Part shown: positions 33,201 through 44,400 of the stretch, one piece after another
Layout: each line of letters opens with the position of its first letter
How positions within the stretch are numbered: position 1 is the first letter of the stretch
Assembly (NCBI GenBank): GCA_951802195.1
Contig: OX637630.1
Coordinates: 744,001-808,000, forward strand
Length of the DNA stretch: 64,000 nt
DNA from: Tausonia pullulans
Taxonomy: Eukaryota > Basidiomycota > Tremellomycetes > Cystofilobasidiales > Mrakiaceae
Direction: 5' to 3'
Program-made: the position numbers and the translations under genes
Notes under the pieces: generated by a model
The model's input: only the letters and a program-made list of their open reading frames with translations
Told to the model about the DNA's origin: nothing
Database searches by the model: none

Positions 33201-33916
33201 CGCTGTCGCACGGCTCGGCTAGCGAGTAGAGGGGACAGGTAGAAGCGATCGATGCGGCGATCTGCTCGCGTGATGCCAGTATAGTTAGTGTATTCGCGCT
33301 GGAGCGGGTATAGGGATCGGTATGGGTCGGAGAGGGCAAAGTCCCGGGCCAGCCGGCACATTTCCTCCTTTCCCACGTTCTGGGTAAATTGGCTCATCCC
33401 GTCGAGGTAGCTGTCCTCCACACAGTTCCAGTCTCCGCCAAACAGGAGAGGGATGTCAGAGTGGGCAGGTATCTTGCGAGAAAGAGTAGAGAGGAACTCC
33501 TTTGTCGAACGGCCGTTCGATTGGCTGTCTCGGCAGGGGGCGTAGACTGCAGCCACCCTGACGGCTTCGCCGGCGATAACAAAAACGGCATCCGTCAGGT
33601 TGGTTCGTAGGATGGGGGAGGAGCGGGAGATGGATCTGATCCTAGTCGGAGGGGTATTGGGAGGGAGGAATCGAGAGGCATGCCGCCAGAGGATGGCAGT
33701 CTGGCAACCGACCGTAAAGATCGAGCCGAAGCCCATATCTTCACACTCAGTTGTCCAGGTCGCTACCTGATCTGGTGTTGTGCATGCCACTTCTGAGAGA
33801 AGGTATATGTCAGCCTTGGATCGTGAATAGAGGGAGAGGAGGAGACTGCGGGCGCGATCTCGCGTGAGCACCCTCTGGATGTTCGCCGCGACGATCTGTA
33901 CATCGTTGTACACCAT
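30240..33916 (-). CDS. LINE ORF2: AP endonuclease and reverse transcriptase (one frame change near 31610)
   Basis: Starts MVYNDVQIVAANIQRV, at an ATG that overlaps the ORF1 stop. The endonuclease shows the N (ANIQ), E (LLSEV), AAVYAP, GGDWNCVEDSYLDGM, RRIDRFYLS and SSHKPIALSL motifs in order. The RT shows NYRPISLINVDARIFSLAI, GDQTGFLPGRD, LAQVDFEKAYDRVSHDFVG (motif A Asp), GVRQGDPAAPTIFALLLEPL (motif B) and LLFADDLSI (motif C, FADD). The first frame (771 residues) runs to 31601; the rest of the protein continues in another frame from about 31,620 to the TGA at 30240, where copy 3 has one uninterrupted frame across the same codons (VIGKN here against IIGKLKARL there). The C-terminal part includes a C-x2-C...H...C zinc-binding element. 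Catalytic residues are all present. Confidence 0.93.
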
Positions 33917-35862
33917 TATTCTTCCATGTCCTCGGCTTCAGCCAAGGTCACGAGGGTGCGCTCGATGGATGCCTGGGAGGACGGCGTGGAGGGGATGAGA
34001 GAAGGAGTGGAGGGTGAGTTCAGGGGGATTGAAGATGGGGGGGAGGGGGATGAGGGAGGGGGAGACGATGGTGACAGGGGAGGTGGGGTGGGAGGAGGAT
34101 GCTCGTCTTCGACCTGCATCCCGTCTTCTGTCCTCTCCAGACCCCCCTCGTTGTCCTCCTCTAGGGCGCTCAGCGTGCGAATGGGTTGCGAGCCCGCATT
34201 GCGCGGTGCTTGCTCTGAGTGGGAGTGGGAGGAGTCGGCGTGGGCAGGAGGTGTCGCCACCTCCGTCGTGGCTTCAGTCGGCCTGTTCAGTGACCTCCTC
34301 TTGGATTTTTGTACAAGCTGGAAACCATCCAGGTCTGTTCCCGGTTCGACAGGTCGTTGGGGGGGTCCTTCGGTTGGTGCTCGCGCACTCGCTGGAAGGT
34401 TTGCCTTCGGACGACCTGGGCATCGGGTCAATGGGTGAGCGCGTGATCCGCATCCGCCACACTCTGGAGCGGTGGGACACTTGACACGAGCGTGCTCAAA
34501 AGAGTGGCAGTAGTAGCAGTGCGTCGGGGCTGGACGTGATGGAGAGTTTGTCGCAGAGCTAGTCTGGACGGGTTTGAAAATGACATCGCAGTTGACCCAG
34601 CCGGGGAACTGCTGAGTGAAGGCATTTGCCCTCGGCATCATCTTGGAGCCAGAGAGGTCGAGTAGGACTCTAGCCCGGCCAGTTGGGACGCCGGGTAAGC
34701 GGGGGTCGAATTGACGCTGGAAGAGGATGACTCTGTCTCCGGAGGCTTCTACCTGTTTGCGGAACTCCTCCTCTACTCCCTTGTTATCTTCGAAGTTCTC
34801 CAGCAGACCTTCCTGCAGGAGCTTGTTTTGGGAATTGTAGCACGCGTGGATCTGAGGTTTCACCCCCCTCACGTTCAGCGGGAGGGACTGTAGTTTGGTC
34901 AGGATGTCCTGAGCATCTTCTTCTGGTCTGACTTGGAGGAGCATTCTGTCTTTAGGGTCCTTAAAAGGACGGATCAGGAAAGACAGCCGTTCGTCACACT
35001 TGGAGATTGCGAGAGAGATCTCGAAGGGAGTGGTATCGCGAGGGACAGAGATGGCTAGACAGCTCCCGCGATTGATAGTCAAGGCTGGGGCGATTGGGGT
35101 ATTGTCCTGCGGAGGTTGTTGATCGGTTCCGAAGGCGAAGGTGAACCCGGGCTGGGTGCCAGACGAGTCACGTTGCCTCGCAGCTGAGTTTGTAGGATGA
35201 GCCTGTTTGGCGGCGTTTGCATATGAGCGGCCGGTGGCTTTCGGCTGGGATTTCGCGGCAGCGCGAGTGCGAGTGCCGGCGGAGGTCGCCGGCGCGGGCG
35301 ACGCGGCGCCGGGGACGAAGAGAGGTTGTTGAGAGAGAGTCTCGCCTGTAGAGCGAGACGGAGTGAGACGCGTCACTTCGGACGTGGGGGATAGAGCGGC
35401 ATTGAGGTCGCTGATGGCTGAACTCGACCGCGTGATACGGCGAATTGAAGGGGTTGCAGGGGTTCTGCGGAGGGGGGAGGGAGAATAGAGGAGGGCCGTG
35501 GGGCTGATATGGATGAGGGGGTTGGCAGGGTTGGTGCGGTTGGTAGGATTGGTAGGAGTGCTGGGGTCGGTAGGATTGGTAGGAGTGCTAGGGCTCCTAG
35601 GACTGGTCGGATGGGCAGGTGGGCTGAGGGTGGGTTTGTTGACGGGCGTTTGGGGACGTTCGTCGACGCGAGAGGGCGTATTGGTCGCGTCTTGGACGCT
35701 TGGGGTTTCATCGGATCCGCTCTTTCTCTTTGCTGAGGAGGGAGGGTCCGGGGGATCCTTGGGAGCCTTGAGGGCTTCTTGGAGTCGCTTGGGGGTTGAT
35801 TCACTAGGCATAAGGTAGGGTGACCTGGGTTGACCTGGTGGTGGTTTTTGACGAGGTAACAA
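33916..35862 (-). CDS. LINE ORF1: nucleic-acid-binding protein with two CCHC zinc knuckles
   Basis: 648 residues. The N-terminal third is Pro/Thr/Ser-rich with near-repeats of Thr-Asn-Pro (PSTPTNPTDPSTPTNPTN), suggesting expansion of short repeats. A central folded domain (about residues 270-450: GSCLAISVPRDTTPFEISLA, IRPFKDPKDRMLLQVRPEED, FPGWVNCDVIFKPVQ) resembles the RRM-like/gag-like domain of LINE ORF1 proteins. Two knuckles follow, CYYCHSFEHARVKC and CGGCGSRAHPLTRC, both C-x2-C-x4-H-x4-C. The tail is Ser/Pro-rich and acidic. A second Met 17 codons in (35811) is an equally likely start. Its TAA shares one base with the ORF2 ATG (TAATG at 33914-33918). Expected role: coats element RNA for reverse transcription. 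Confidence 0.88.
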   Translation of the reverse strand: MLPRQKPPPGQPRSPYLMPSESTPKRLQEALKAPKDPPDPPSSAKRKSGSDETPSVQDATNTPSRVDERPQTPVNKPTLSPPAHPTSPRSPSTPTNPTDPSTPTNPTNRTNPANPLIHISPTALLYSPSPLRRTPATPSIRRITRSSSAISDLNAALSPTSEVTRLTPSRSTGETLSQQPLFVPGAASPAPATSAGTRTRAAAKSQPKATGRSYANAAKQAHPTNSAARQRDSSGTQPGFTFAFGTDQQPPQDNTPIAPALTINRGSCLAISVPRDTTPFEISLAISKCDERLSFLIRPFKDPKDRMLLQVRPEEDAQDILTKLQSLPLNVRGVKPQIHACYNSQNKLLQEGLLENFEDNKGVEEEFRKQVEASGDRVILFQRQFDPRLPGVPTGRARVLLDLSGSKMMPRANAFTQQFPGWVNCDVIFKPVQTSSATNSPSRPAPTHCYYCHSFEHARVKCPTAPECGGCGSRAHPLTRCPGRPKANLPASARAPTEGPPQRPVEPGTDLDGFQLVQKSKRRSLNRPTEATTEVATPPAHADSSHSHSEQAPRNAGSQPIRTLSALEEDNEGGLERTEDGMQVEDEHPPPTPPPLSPSSPPPSSPSPPSSIPLNSPSTPSLIPSTPSSQASIERTLVTLAEAEDMEE

Positions 35863-35930
35863 ACTGCGGTAGATTTGAAAAATGGGTATTATATTTGTTT
35901 ACTCAAAACAAAAGTTATAGTACAACTCTT

Positions 35931-36022
35931 GGTCGGATGGCCGAGCGGTCTAAGGCGCTAGCTTAAGGTTTTTCGAAACTCGCTAGTCTTCACGGGCATG
36001 GGTTCGAATCCCATTCCGATCA
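35931..36022 (+). tRNA. tRNA-Leu(AAG) with a 12-nt intron
   Basis: GGTCGGA pairs with TCCGATC (one G-U) to form the acceptor stem, discriminator A at 36022. The A box TGGCCGAGCGG and B box GGTTCGAATCC are canonical. The anticodon arm is CTAGC / GCTAG; loop TTAAGG gives anticodon AAG, and the extra TTTTTCGAAACT between positions 37 and 38 is an intron of usual place. The 11-nt variable arm is the long type found in leucine tRNAs, and the T arm ATGGG/CCCAT is perfect. Downstream, ATTTCCTTTT can act as Pol III terminator. Directly upstream (at most about 70 bp) is the 5' end of the LINE. Confidence 0.95.
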
Positions 36023-36353
36023 ATTTCCTTTTGCCATCTCCCACCTTTTATTCGGGATCAAGGAAGAAGGCAGATTGCGTTGAAGACCACAACGCTTGAG
36101 AGACACCTCTCTGTCGATTTCAACCAAGATACATAATAATAGCTTCCTCACGAGCCTCCATTCTCCCTCTCGCGTTCTCCACACTCCAGGAGGCAAGGCA
36201 AGGGCTGAAGTGAGTGATCCGACGGAGCCGGCGAGGTCCGTCCGCCCTCTCGTCACTCGACATCCCCTGACCACCACGAACCCCCTCTCCCCCACTCCAT
36301 TGTCCAACACCACAACCCCCATTACTCCCCCCCCCGGGCGACGTCGCCCAACG
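36023..36353 (+). promoter_or_regulatory. Leader/promoter region of the gelsolin-like gene
   Basis: 331 bp between the tRNA and the chosen ATG at 36354; C-rich near the start. The frame stays open upstream for 258 nt (to an ATG at 36096), but that stretch is low in complexity and judged non-coding. Confidence 0.35.
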
Positions 36354-39300
36354 ATGAGTGACCCCTTTCTGTCCGAGTGGACGCGCAAGATCAGCGAGCA
36401 GCAGTCCGAGGTCGACCGACTCCACACCGAGGCCCTTGAACGCGTCCGTCCTCATCATCCTGTTCGCTCCTCTGTCAACAAGACGGCCGCGCGCTCGATC
36501 CCCACGACATCCCCGCTCAGGGGGCCGGTTCTCAGCGAGACAGGCCGCTCAAACTCAAACTGACGGCTTCTCTGCCTCGCTCTCCTCCAACGTCGCTCAA
36601 CCTCCTCCCCTTCTCACTTACACAGGACGTCGAGGCCTCGAAACTCGCCCGCCAACGACGCAGGACACCGTATTCCTTGACCTGTACCCACCCCGTGTCC
36701 TCAACGCCGACGTCCCCGATAGCAGGCCTTCCCGTCTGTGCGCCCCGTCAAACGAGTCTCCTCTTCTGACGCTTCTCAGACTGACAGATACGACCTCACA
36801 CTTTCAACCCCGACCGGCTCTCACCTTCGGCCTTAGCCTCAGCCCTCGCCGGCGTCTCATCCGGTCCCCTCCCCTACTCGCCCACCATGACGACGCCCCT
36901 CGCCAGCATGCCCAACAGCGATGCCCCTGGACCCAAGCTCACGCGGCCCCTCCCCAACTCGCAAGAGAGGGACCCTGCTCCTTCCACCATCATCGACGCG
37001 GCGACAGCTCCTCACTCCTCGCGCGTCCTCGCGGCCACGAAAGCATTCGCGCTCAACCCCGGGGACGCGTCGTCGTCGTCGTCGGCGACATTGGCTTCAT
37101 CAACACAGCATCCCGCCAAGCTCCCTGGGGCATCTTCATCCTCCTCCTCGTTGAGCTCTACCCCTCAGATTCGCCGACTTGGACGTCTACCCTTTGACGA
37201 GGTCGCTCCGCCCACGTCACCCTTCAAGATGACATCCGATCCACAACAGCCTTGCGCCGATCCCACCGCTCGATCCTCCTCCCCTCCTCCGGCATTTACA
37301 GCGGTTCTGACCACCATCAATGCCCCCATCAGCGCTCCCGTCTCTTCTCGCATTGAGCTCAACCCGCAGCCGAGCGCTTCACGGGCCTTCCTCCGTCCTT
37401 CGCTGACGTCCAAGGCGCCGACCGCTTCGCTCACCCGCCTTAAGGGCCGCAGCATCGTCGCAGAGCAACTCCGCAAGAGTAGACAGCGTGAGGAGGAGGA
37501 ATGGAAGAGCTTGGGGGGTGGAGCTGCCAGTGGTGAATTCGGCGAGCGCGCTGCTGCGGCCGATGGTAGGCCCCAGCAGACACGCTCGCTCACCTTGCCC
37601 TACCCTAGTGCTGGAATCCGCAAGGGCACCACTCCTTCAGCGATATCTCCTCCTAGGATACTCCCGGCAACATCTCTGCCGGTGTGGAGTCCGCAAAAGA
37701 TGCAGCAGCCATCTTCGGCGCAGACGTCGACAACCCCCACCGTTACAGCCCATCGCGCGAGCGCTTCTCTTAGCTCGATCAACCACTCCCTCGTTTCTCG
37801 AGATATCTTAGCGCCTGCATCCGCCTTGACGATCAACCTTCCTTCGCAGGCCGGCTCTTCGGCCTCCTCCTTCTCTGCCAAGAAGCTTACGCGCCCCGAG
37901 CCCAAATCGCAACCCCTGGCGGAAGCCCTCCCCACCACCCTTCTCCGCTCGACATCCACCCGTTCACGCGTCATTCCCAAGCCCACCGACACCAGCACTT
38001 TCAACTTAACCCCAATGCCCGCTTCTCCTGGTGGATCGGCCCATCCGGGTAGGGTCAGTGTCCGGAGCCTGGTGCAGAGTGTAGAGTCGCCTCGGCGTGA
38101 TGTCACTCCCGCGCCCATCGACCCCTCTGTCCGCCCCGTGACCATCGGTGCGCCGCTTTGGAAGAGAAACTCGATGCTTCGAGAACAGAGTAGATCTACA
38201 GAACCAGCTCTCCCGATGGGCACGGAAGTGACCGCTGTTGCATCGACTTTTGCATCGACCTCTACGCCGTCCTCATCTCTACCCTCGACCGCCATCTCCC
38301 CGAATCTGAAGCAGAATAGCGTCCCCCGACGGCCTGCTTCTCCTGTCAAGAAGCTTTTACCCAACATCACGGGACCCTCCTCGCCCACCAAGCGGGTTTT
38401 TCCCATCATCGCTCGGTCGGCTTCACCCATCAAGTCGTCGCCGATCGAGTCGCCCTTGCTCGCAAGGCAGCAGGCGTTTCTAACCAAAGACTTTCCTCTG
38501 GAGGGTCTCACGTTTCTTCCCTCCTCCCGGAAGCCACTGCCACCGCCTCCCGTGATTGCGCCGACTTCGCCTCTTAAAGAGCGCGTGTCGCTATGGAGCG
38601 AAGAGCACGCAGGACAAGGCGTGACGTCCTCCACCTCTCTCCAGAATGTCATCCCTACTCGGGAAAAGGCGCCGTCATCTCCCGTCAAGGAGCGCATCTC
38701 GCTCTGGGATGGAGTGCAGGACTTGACCGGCGAGACTACACTCCCAAGCCAGGTCAGCTCCCTGTCCAAGGGATCGACCCTCTCCCACGTGAGTCCTCGT
38801 CCGACGTCGGTCTTCCTTCTCTGTCTAACTCCCTTTCCCCCTCCCTTCCTCCCGCAATTCTTTGCAGCCCACTCGGGACCGCGTGCGGAAGCCCAAGAAG
38901 CGGACTTCAACGTCGCTCACCCCCGCTCCGAAGCAGCCGGCTCCCTCTTCCATTGCTCCCCTATCCGCTTCCCTCACTTCTTTGCCCTCTACTCCTACCG
39001 TGACTTCCCTTCCCACCTCTCCCATTTTGCCCATTTCAACGCCTGTCGCGTCGACTATACCTCCCATATCAACGCAGGTGACTACCCTGCCCATCTCAAC
39101 TTCTCCCGTGAAGCCGCCAAAGGGAGCCTTTGGCGGGCGGGCGCTTCCAGGGCTGGCTGATGCGTTTGGCGGAGGGACGATCTCCGCCGCTGCCGCAATG
39201 GGCAGTGGGACGAATGGTCCCAAGCTCACCCGGATGGCTGCGCAAGAGGAGCCGAAGGGAGCGTCGATCCTGGCGGCGAAGGTGCCTGATCCTCCGTTCA

Positions 39301-41218
39301 TCTCCAGGAAGGAAACAGACGCAACCGCGGCCCATAAGGCTCCTCTTCCTTCCCAACCGCCTGCCGTCATTCCTGTGGATGCTTCCGTCACTGCTCTCGC
39401 ACCTGTTGCCGCCCACTCGGTCGTTGTCGTTCCGGTCCTCCTTTCTGCAACTATTCGCAGGGAAGAGCCGAAGATCATCCAGCCCTTTGAGCCGGTCGAG
39501 GTGACCCCTGCGCTGGCGGCCGTTGTTCCGAGGAGGAAGATGGATCGTAAGTTGGTCTACTGCGTCTCCCTCGGAAATCCAGCTGATTTGAAGGGAACTG
39601 TGTCTCTTTAGCTCTTCCTTCTCTCCCTTCTGCTGCCGCACTTCTTTCCCAAGAGATCCCGACAAAAACTCAATATTCCCCTTCTGGAACTGTCTCGCTT
39701 GAACTCCTCTCACTCCCTGCCTCCGGAGGGCCTTCCACCGTCATCCCGCTCCCATCGCCCTCTCGGCCGGGGCCGCCGATCTTCTACGACTCGGAGCTCC
39801 TCGCGCTCGTACATCGCTCTCGATTTGACGGGCTCATCGCATCGAAAATCTACGCCTGGCGCGGCCGCGCGTCGGCTCTCGAAGTGGGAACTCCCGAGGA
39901 GGGCAAGAAACGGGAGGAGAGGCTGCATGAGACTAGCAGGAGATTCGGAACTCAAGTGGTGAGTTCGAAATCGCCAGCCTTGCTCCCTCACTAGCTTCTC
40001 ACTGACCTTTGGTGGTGATGGTATGGCAGATTGAGTGCGAGCAGGGAGAGGAACCGGATGAGCTCCTCGAGTTACTCGGAGGTACCCTTGTCATTCGCCA
40101 GGGTCCCCGTGACCTCTTCTCGGCAGACAACACCGCGGTACTTGCGATGTCGCTTCATGCAGCCGCAACGAGACTTCGACTGACACTGCCCCCTGGTGTC
40201 TCTCCACAGTTGTATGCAGTCACGCACGACCGGACGTCTCGCCGCATGCACATTGACCAGGTCGATCTCCTGCCCTCGACGCTCACCTCGCGCCACCCAC
40301 TCGTTCTCTCCGTCCTGGGCCAGACTTTTCTCCATATCGCGCGGGGTGCTCTTGACGAGGAGATTTTTGCTGCCCGATCGTATGCGCGCACACTCGCGGA
40401 CGGCTCGGATGTCGTTGAGCTTCGTGAGGGAGACCGGACCCCTGAGGGTGGCGAGCTCTTCTGGATGTGCTTCGGCGACGAGGAAGACGGACACTCTCAG
40501 GGAAGCCGCGCGGACTTCTGGCGCTGGCGCGGCCGGGAAGGCGGTGACATCCGGATGCGAGCTTGGAGGGTCGACGGTTCAGCGGTCGATCTTGCTTCAC
40601 GGGTAAGTGGAGTTTCCGCTCCTTGCGTGTTAGAAAGCTTTGCTAATTCCTTATTTTGGTTCGTGGCAGGTCATCGAGCTCCCGTTCGTTCGTCCGGGCC
40701 AGATTTTTGGGGCGGACCAGGGCGTGTCCATCTTGCTCTGCTCCTACGAGTTCTTCGTCGTCGTCTCGTCCGAGGCTCGCGCTCGTCGTGTGGACCTTCA
40801 GGTGGCACTCAAGGTCGCTCAAGTGCGTCGAACGTTTCTTCTCGGTTTTGCCTGGGCATCTCAGCTCACCTCTCAATTTTCTTTGGGCTTGTCGTCCAGG
40901 ATTTCGCCGCCATTGTTGGTCCCAAGCGCCCCTTCTTCCCGCCTGTCCACGCGCTCGTCATGCCCTCCCGGATACCCGTGGATCTCAAGGCCGCGTTCCG
41001 GTACCTTGACGAGGACGGCCTGGTCAGTCTCTCCCTCCGTCACCCCCCTTCTCTTCGATCGCAGCTGACAGGGGCATTTAATTCAGAACGGCGACTCTAG
41101 CCCTGAGACGATGAACGTCTTCTCCGTCGAGCAGGCGCTCGAGGACCTTCAGACCGCCGATTGGCCGAGCGGCCGGCTCGATGACGAGAGCTTCCTGCCT
41201 TTCGGGGTAGGACCTTGA
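36354..41218 (+). CDS. Gelsolin-repeat protein with long Ser/Pro-rich region (DUF4045 type)
   Basis: N-terminus MSDPFLSEWTRKISEQQSEV followed by a basic stretch (DVEASKLARQRRR) after an intron. Then come some 900 residues rich in Ser, Pro and Thr with SP-KER modules (TSPLKERVSLW, SSPVKERISLWDG, ASPVKKLLPNITG, SSPTKRVFPIIARS), likely phosphorylation or SH3-type docking sites. The C-terminal part holds gelsolin-like segments: ASKIYAWRGRASALEVGTPE, EPDELLELLGGTLVIRQGPR, TPEGGELFWMCFGDEED, then VDLQVALKVAQDFAAIVG and RPFFPPVHALVMPSRIPVDL with AAFRYLDEDG, which match the end of fungal gelsolin/DUF4045 proteins as I remember them. Probable role: actin-associated cortical protein (inference). Intron borders between 36440 and 36885 are uncertain; the end at 41218 (TGA) after FLPFGVGP is firm. 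Confidence 0.72.
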
Positions 41219-41438
41219 GCGGAACGCCCTTCTTGTTCTACCTTAATACTACCGCTTTCTCCCTCATGTGTTTCCCTCGCCTAGCTCTTCTGCCATGTTT
41301 TCCCTACTTTCTGTCCTCATTCAATGTCTTCTCGGCTCACGTGACGAACGCACATACCGGGAGTCAAATTACAAACAGTAACATCCAATCCGTCGCTCCC
41401 CTTGCCACTGTCTCTCCCATCTTTTCACGGTGACTCCC

Positions 41439-44400
41439 TCACTCAACCTTGTACCGACCTGTCGTCATCTGCTGGCCGGTCCGCTCGGCGTGGGCGAGGC
41501 CGGCGATGGTGCCCTCGATGAGGAGCCGCTTGATCTCCCGGACAGCCGTCTCAACGCGCCACTCGTCGTTGGACTCGATGAGGAGCGAGAGCTTGCCCTC
41601 CGCGCCGGGGGGCGGCTCCTTGCCGGGCTCGTAGTAGATACCGCCTGGTACATGAGTGAAGAAATGATCAGCGAGCAGGCTCCAGGAGAGGAAGGAAGAG
41701 TGAGCAGAAGACTCACGGTTCGTGATGGCGGCGCCCGTCATGTCGATGAGCTTGGTCATCGACTCGCGGTTCGTGACCATCCAGCGGGCCTTCTGGACAA
41801 AGTCGTTGATCTGGACGAACGCGTGATAGTCTGTCGCGTCCGGATCCTTAGGCTTCCGTCCGTCCGAGGGTGCGACGTTCCTCGAAATCCCGCCGCTAAC
41901 CGAGGAGGACGCTCCTCCGGTCGCCTGGGCGTCCGACGCTGGGGCCGGTCCTCCCCTCTCAGCGCCGGCAGCAGCAGACTTGGCAGCCTTAGTCCTCGCG
42001 AGCTCGGCATTGATTTTGTCGAGCGCGGCCTGGACCTTGTTAACACCTTCCTGGTTCGGGCCCTGCGCCTTGAGCGTGATGGGGCGGTGCTGTTGGGCTG
42101 GAGCAAGTGCAGTGCGAGCGGCAGCCCCACCGCGAGATCCACCGGACATACCGACGCGCTCGGGAGCGGGACCCTTGACGATGTCAACGTTGAAGCCCGG
42201 GAGCTGGAACTCGCCCGAGCCGTCCTTGTCCTTGCCGTCGGCGCCGTCTTTGTCGTCGTCTTTCTTCTTGTCGTCCTTGTCCTCGCCGAAATGGGATCGT
42301 TCGGCCTGCTCCTTGGACTCGCGGTCTGTGTCGAGACGGTCGAGACCCTTGCCGCCGAAGCCGGTGCCGGAGTGTGACTTGGCCGCACCAGAGCGGACCT
42401 TGGCAAGGAAACCTGCGAAAAGCGAGGGAGAGAGAGGAAACATGTCAGCGGAGGGGGGACTGTAATGGGCAAGGCGACAAGAAAAGAACAGACGAACCAT
42501 CGGACATGGCCTTGAGCTCGGCAAAGTGTTCTGGGAGCGGCGTGATAGGCGGGTTCCTCGCTGCCAGCGACGCTTCAACTGCACGACAGATGTCGACCGA
42601 GTACTTCTCCTGCTCCGGCGTAATGAACGTCACGCATGTCCCCTTGTTGCCCGCACGGCCCGTCCGTCCCGCACGATGAACGTAATCCTCCATGTGATTG
42701 GGTACGTCGTAATTGATGACGAGGATAAGCTGCTTGACGTCTAGTCCACGAGCGGCAACCGAGGTCGCAATGACGATCGGAATGAGACCCGACTTGAAGT
42801 TGGCCAGCGTTTGGTCGCGGTCGACTTGCTCTTTGCCACCGTGGAGGGTATTAGCCCGACGATAGCTCTTCTGGTTGAGCTTAAGAAGCAGATCATCCGC
42901 AGCCTCCTGGCGCTCGACAAAGATGAGCGTGCGCTTTTCGTTGAGATCCTCCTCCGTCTCATAAGTCTCGCCCAGGAGCTCAAGCAATCGGTTGAACTTG
43001 GTCTCTTCGGCGCGGACCTCGACTTTTTGTTCAATCTCCTTCGCGACGACGGAGCGACCGCCTACAGTGACCTCGAGAGGCTTGACGAGCACTTTCCGGG
43101 CGAGGCCATCCATCTGCTTCGGGAAGGTCGCTGAAAAGAGGACGACCTGCCGGTCGGGCCGGACATTGTTGATAATCTTCATGACCTGAAGAGTAAAAGA
43201 ACGGAGGCGGTCAGCTTCGGTCCAGGAAGGGATGCGATCGCCTCCTCTCACCTGAGGCTCGAAACCCATGTCAAACATTCGGTCAGCCTCGTCAAGGACG
43301 AGGTAGGTGACCCGCTTGAGGTTGGTCACTCGGCCCGAGTTGGCCGTCAGGAGGTCGATCATACGGCCGGGCGTACAGACGACGAGGTCCGCGCCTTTCT
43401 TCATTTCGGCGATCTGCTCAGAGATCGGCTGGCCTCCGTATGCGCACATGGCCTGTTAGTGGGAGGGAGGGGGATCAGCTGATGACACTCACACTGAGGT
43501 AGCACCCAAAGAAGTCTTGCGACTCACCGTAAGATTGAGGACCTTGGCGAACGGCTTGACCTCACGAACGATCTGAAGCGCCAGCTCTCGCGTCGGCGTC
43601 ATGATGACCGCAATAGGGCCCTCACCAGACTCAAGTGGTCGCTGGTCCTTGAGGTGGCGAAGGAGAGGGAGGAGGAAAGCGATCGTTTTGCCCGACCCGG
43701 TCTTGGCGACACCGATGACGTCCCGACCGGACATGATGGCTGGGATAGCTTGCGCTTGGATCGAAGTGGGAGCCTCGTAGCCGAGGCGCTTGATGACTTC
43801 GAGGCTGCGCGGAGGAAAACAATATGGAGGTTTAGTGCTGTGTGTGACAATAGTAAGGGCGAGAGCAAAAGCACTCACCATCCACCGGGGAGACCAAATG
43901 CTCCCCAACGCTTGACCGGGCGCGGGCAGTCGACGCCGCGGATCTTGATACCGTCCATCTCGAGTCGGAGGAGCTCGACATCCTCCTCTGTCATGTCAAG
44001 GACCTCCTGAGGCAGAGTGTAGAACGCCTTGCGGAACGGCTCGTATTGTGTTTTGGAGTGATCGACCGCGGCGAGCTCCTTGCGACGGTTACGCTTGGCA
44101 GCCATTCTGGAAGGAAGGAGAGAGGACAACTTAGCATCTGTTCACAAAGAGAATTCAAGGATCAAGGGCTGCCACTTACGCCAGGATCTCCTCCGCCGTG
44201 ATCGGTTCCTCTCCCTTCTTCGGTTCGAGGTCTTCCTTCTCCTCCTCTCCCTCGTCCTCGTCAAGTCCAAACGCCCTCGGCCTCGCTTTAGCCTCGCCCT
44301 TGCCGCCCTGCATGCGGGAGTAGTCCTCCAAGTCGACCTTGGCCCGCTCCTGGGTGACGCCCTTCATGTACGCGTCGAGCGGGTCTTCCTCCTCGTCCTC

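Larger units (their letters stand above)
30014..35925 (-). mobile_element. LINE copy 4: near full-length non-LTR retrotransposon next to tRNA-Leu
   Basis: Reads on the minus strand from a short 5' UTR (at most about 65 bp before the first ORF1 Met at 35862) through ORF1, ORF2 and a roughly 220-bp 3' UTR to an eight-A tail at 30014. It has no LTRs. An APE-type endonuclease, a LINE-type RT with FADD, CCHC knuckles in ORF1, A-tail and sister copies with 5' truncation all identify a LINE of the broad I/Tad/L1-like assemblage; I cannot fix the clade by eye and see no RNase H domain. One frame change lies in ORF2 near 31610, so this copy is probably inactive in ORF2, but otherwise it looks young. 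The exact 5' limit is uncertain within 35863-35930. Confidence 0.92.

Noticed and set aside
33926-35818. Several plus-strand open frames opposite LINE ORF1
   Set aside because: Antisense to a clear coding frame; composition reflects the repeats of ORF1 on the other strand.
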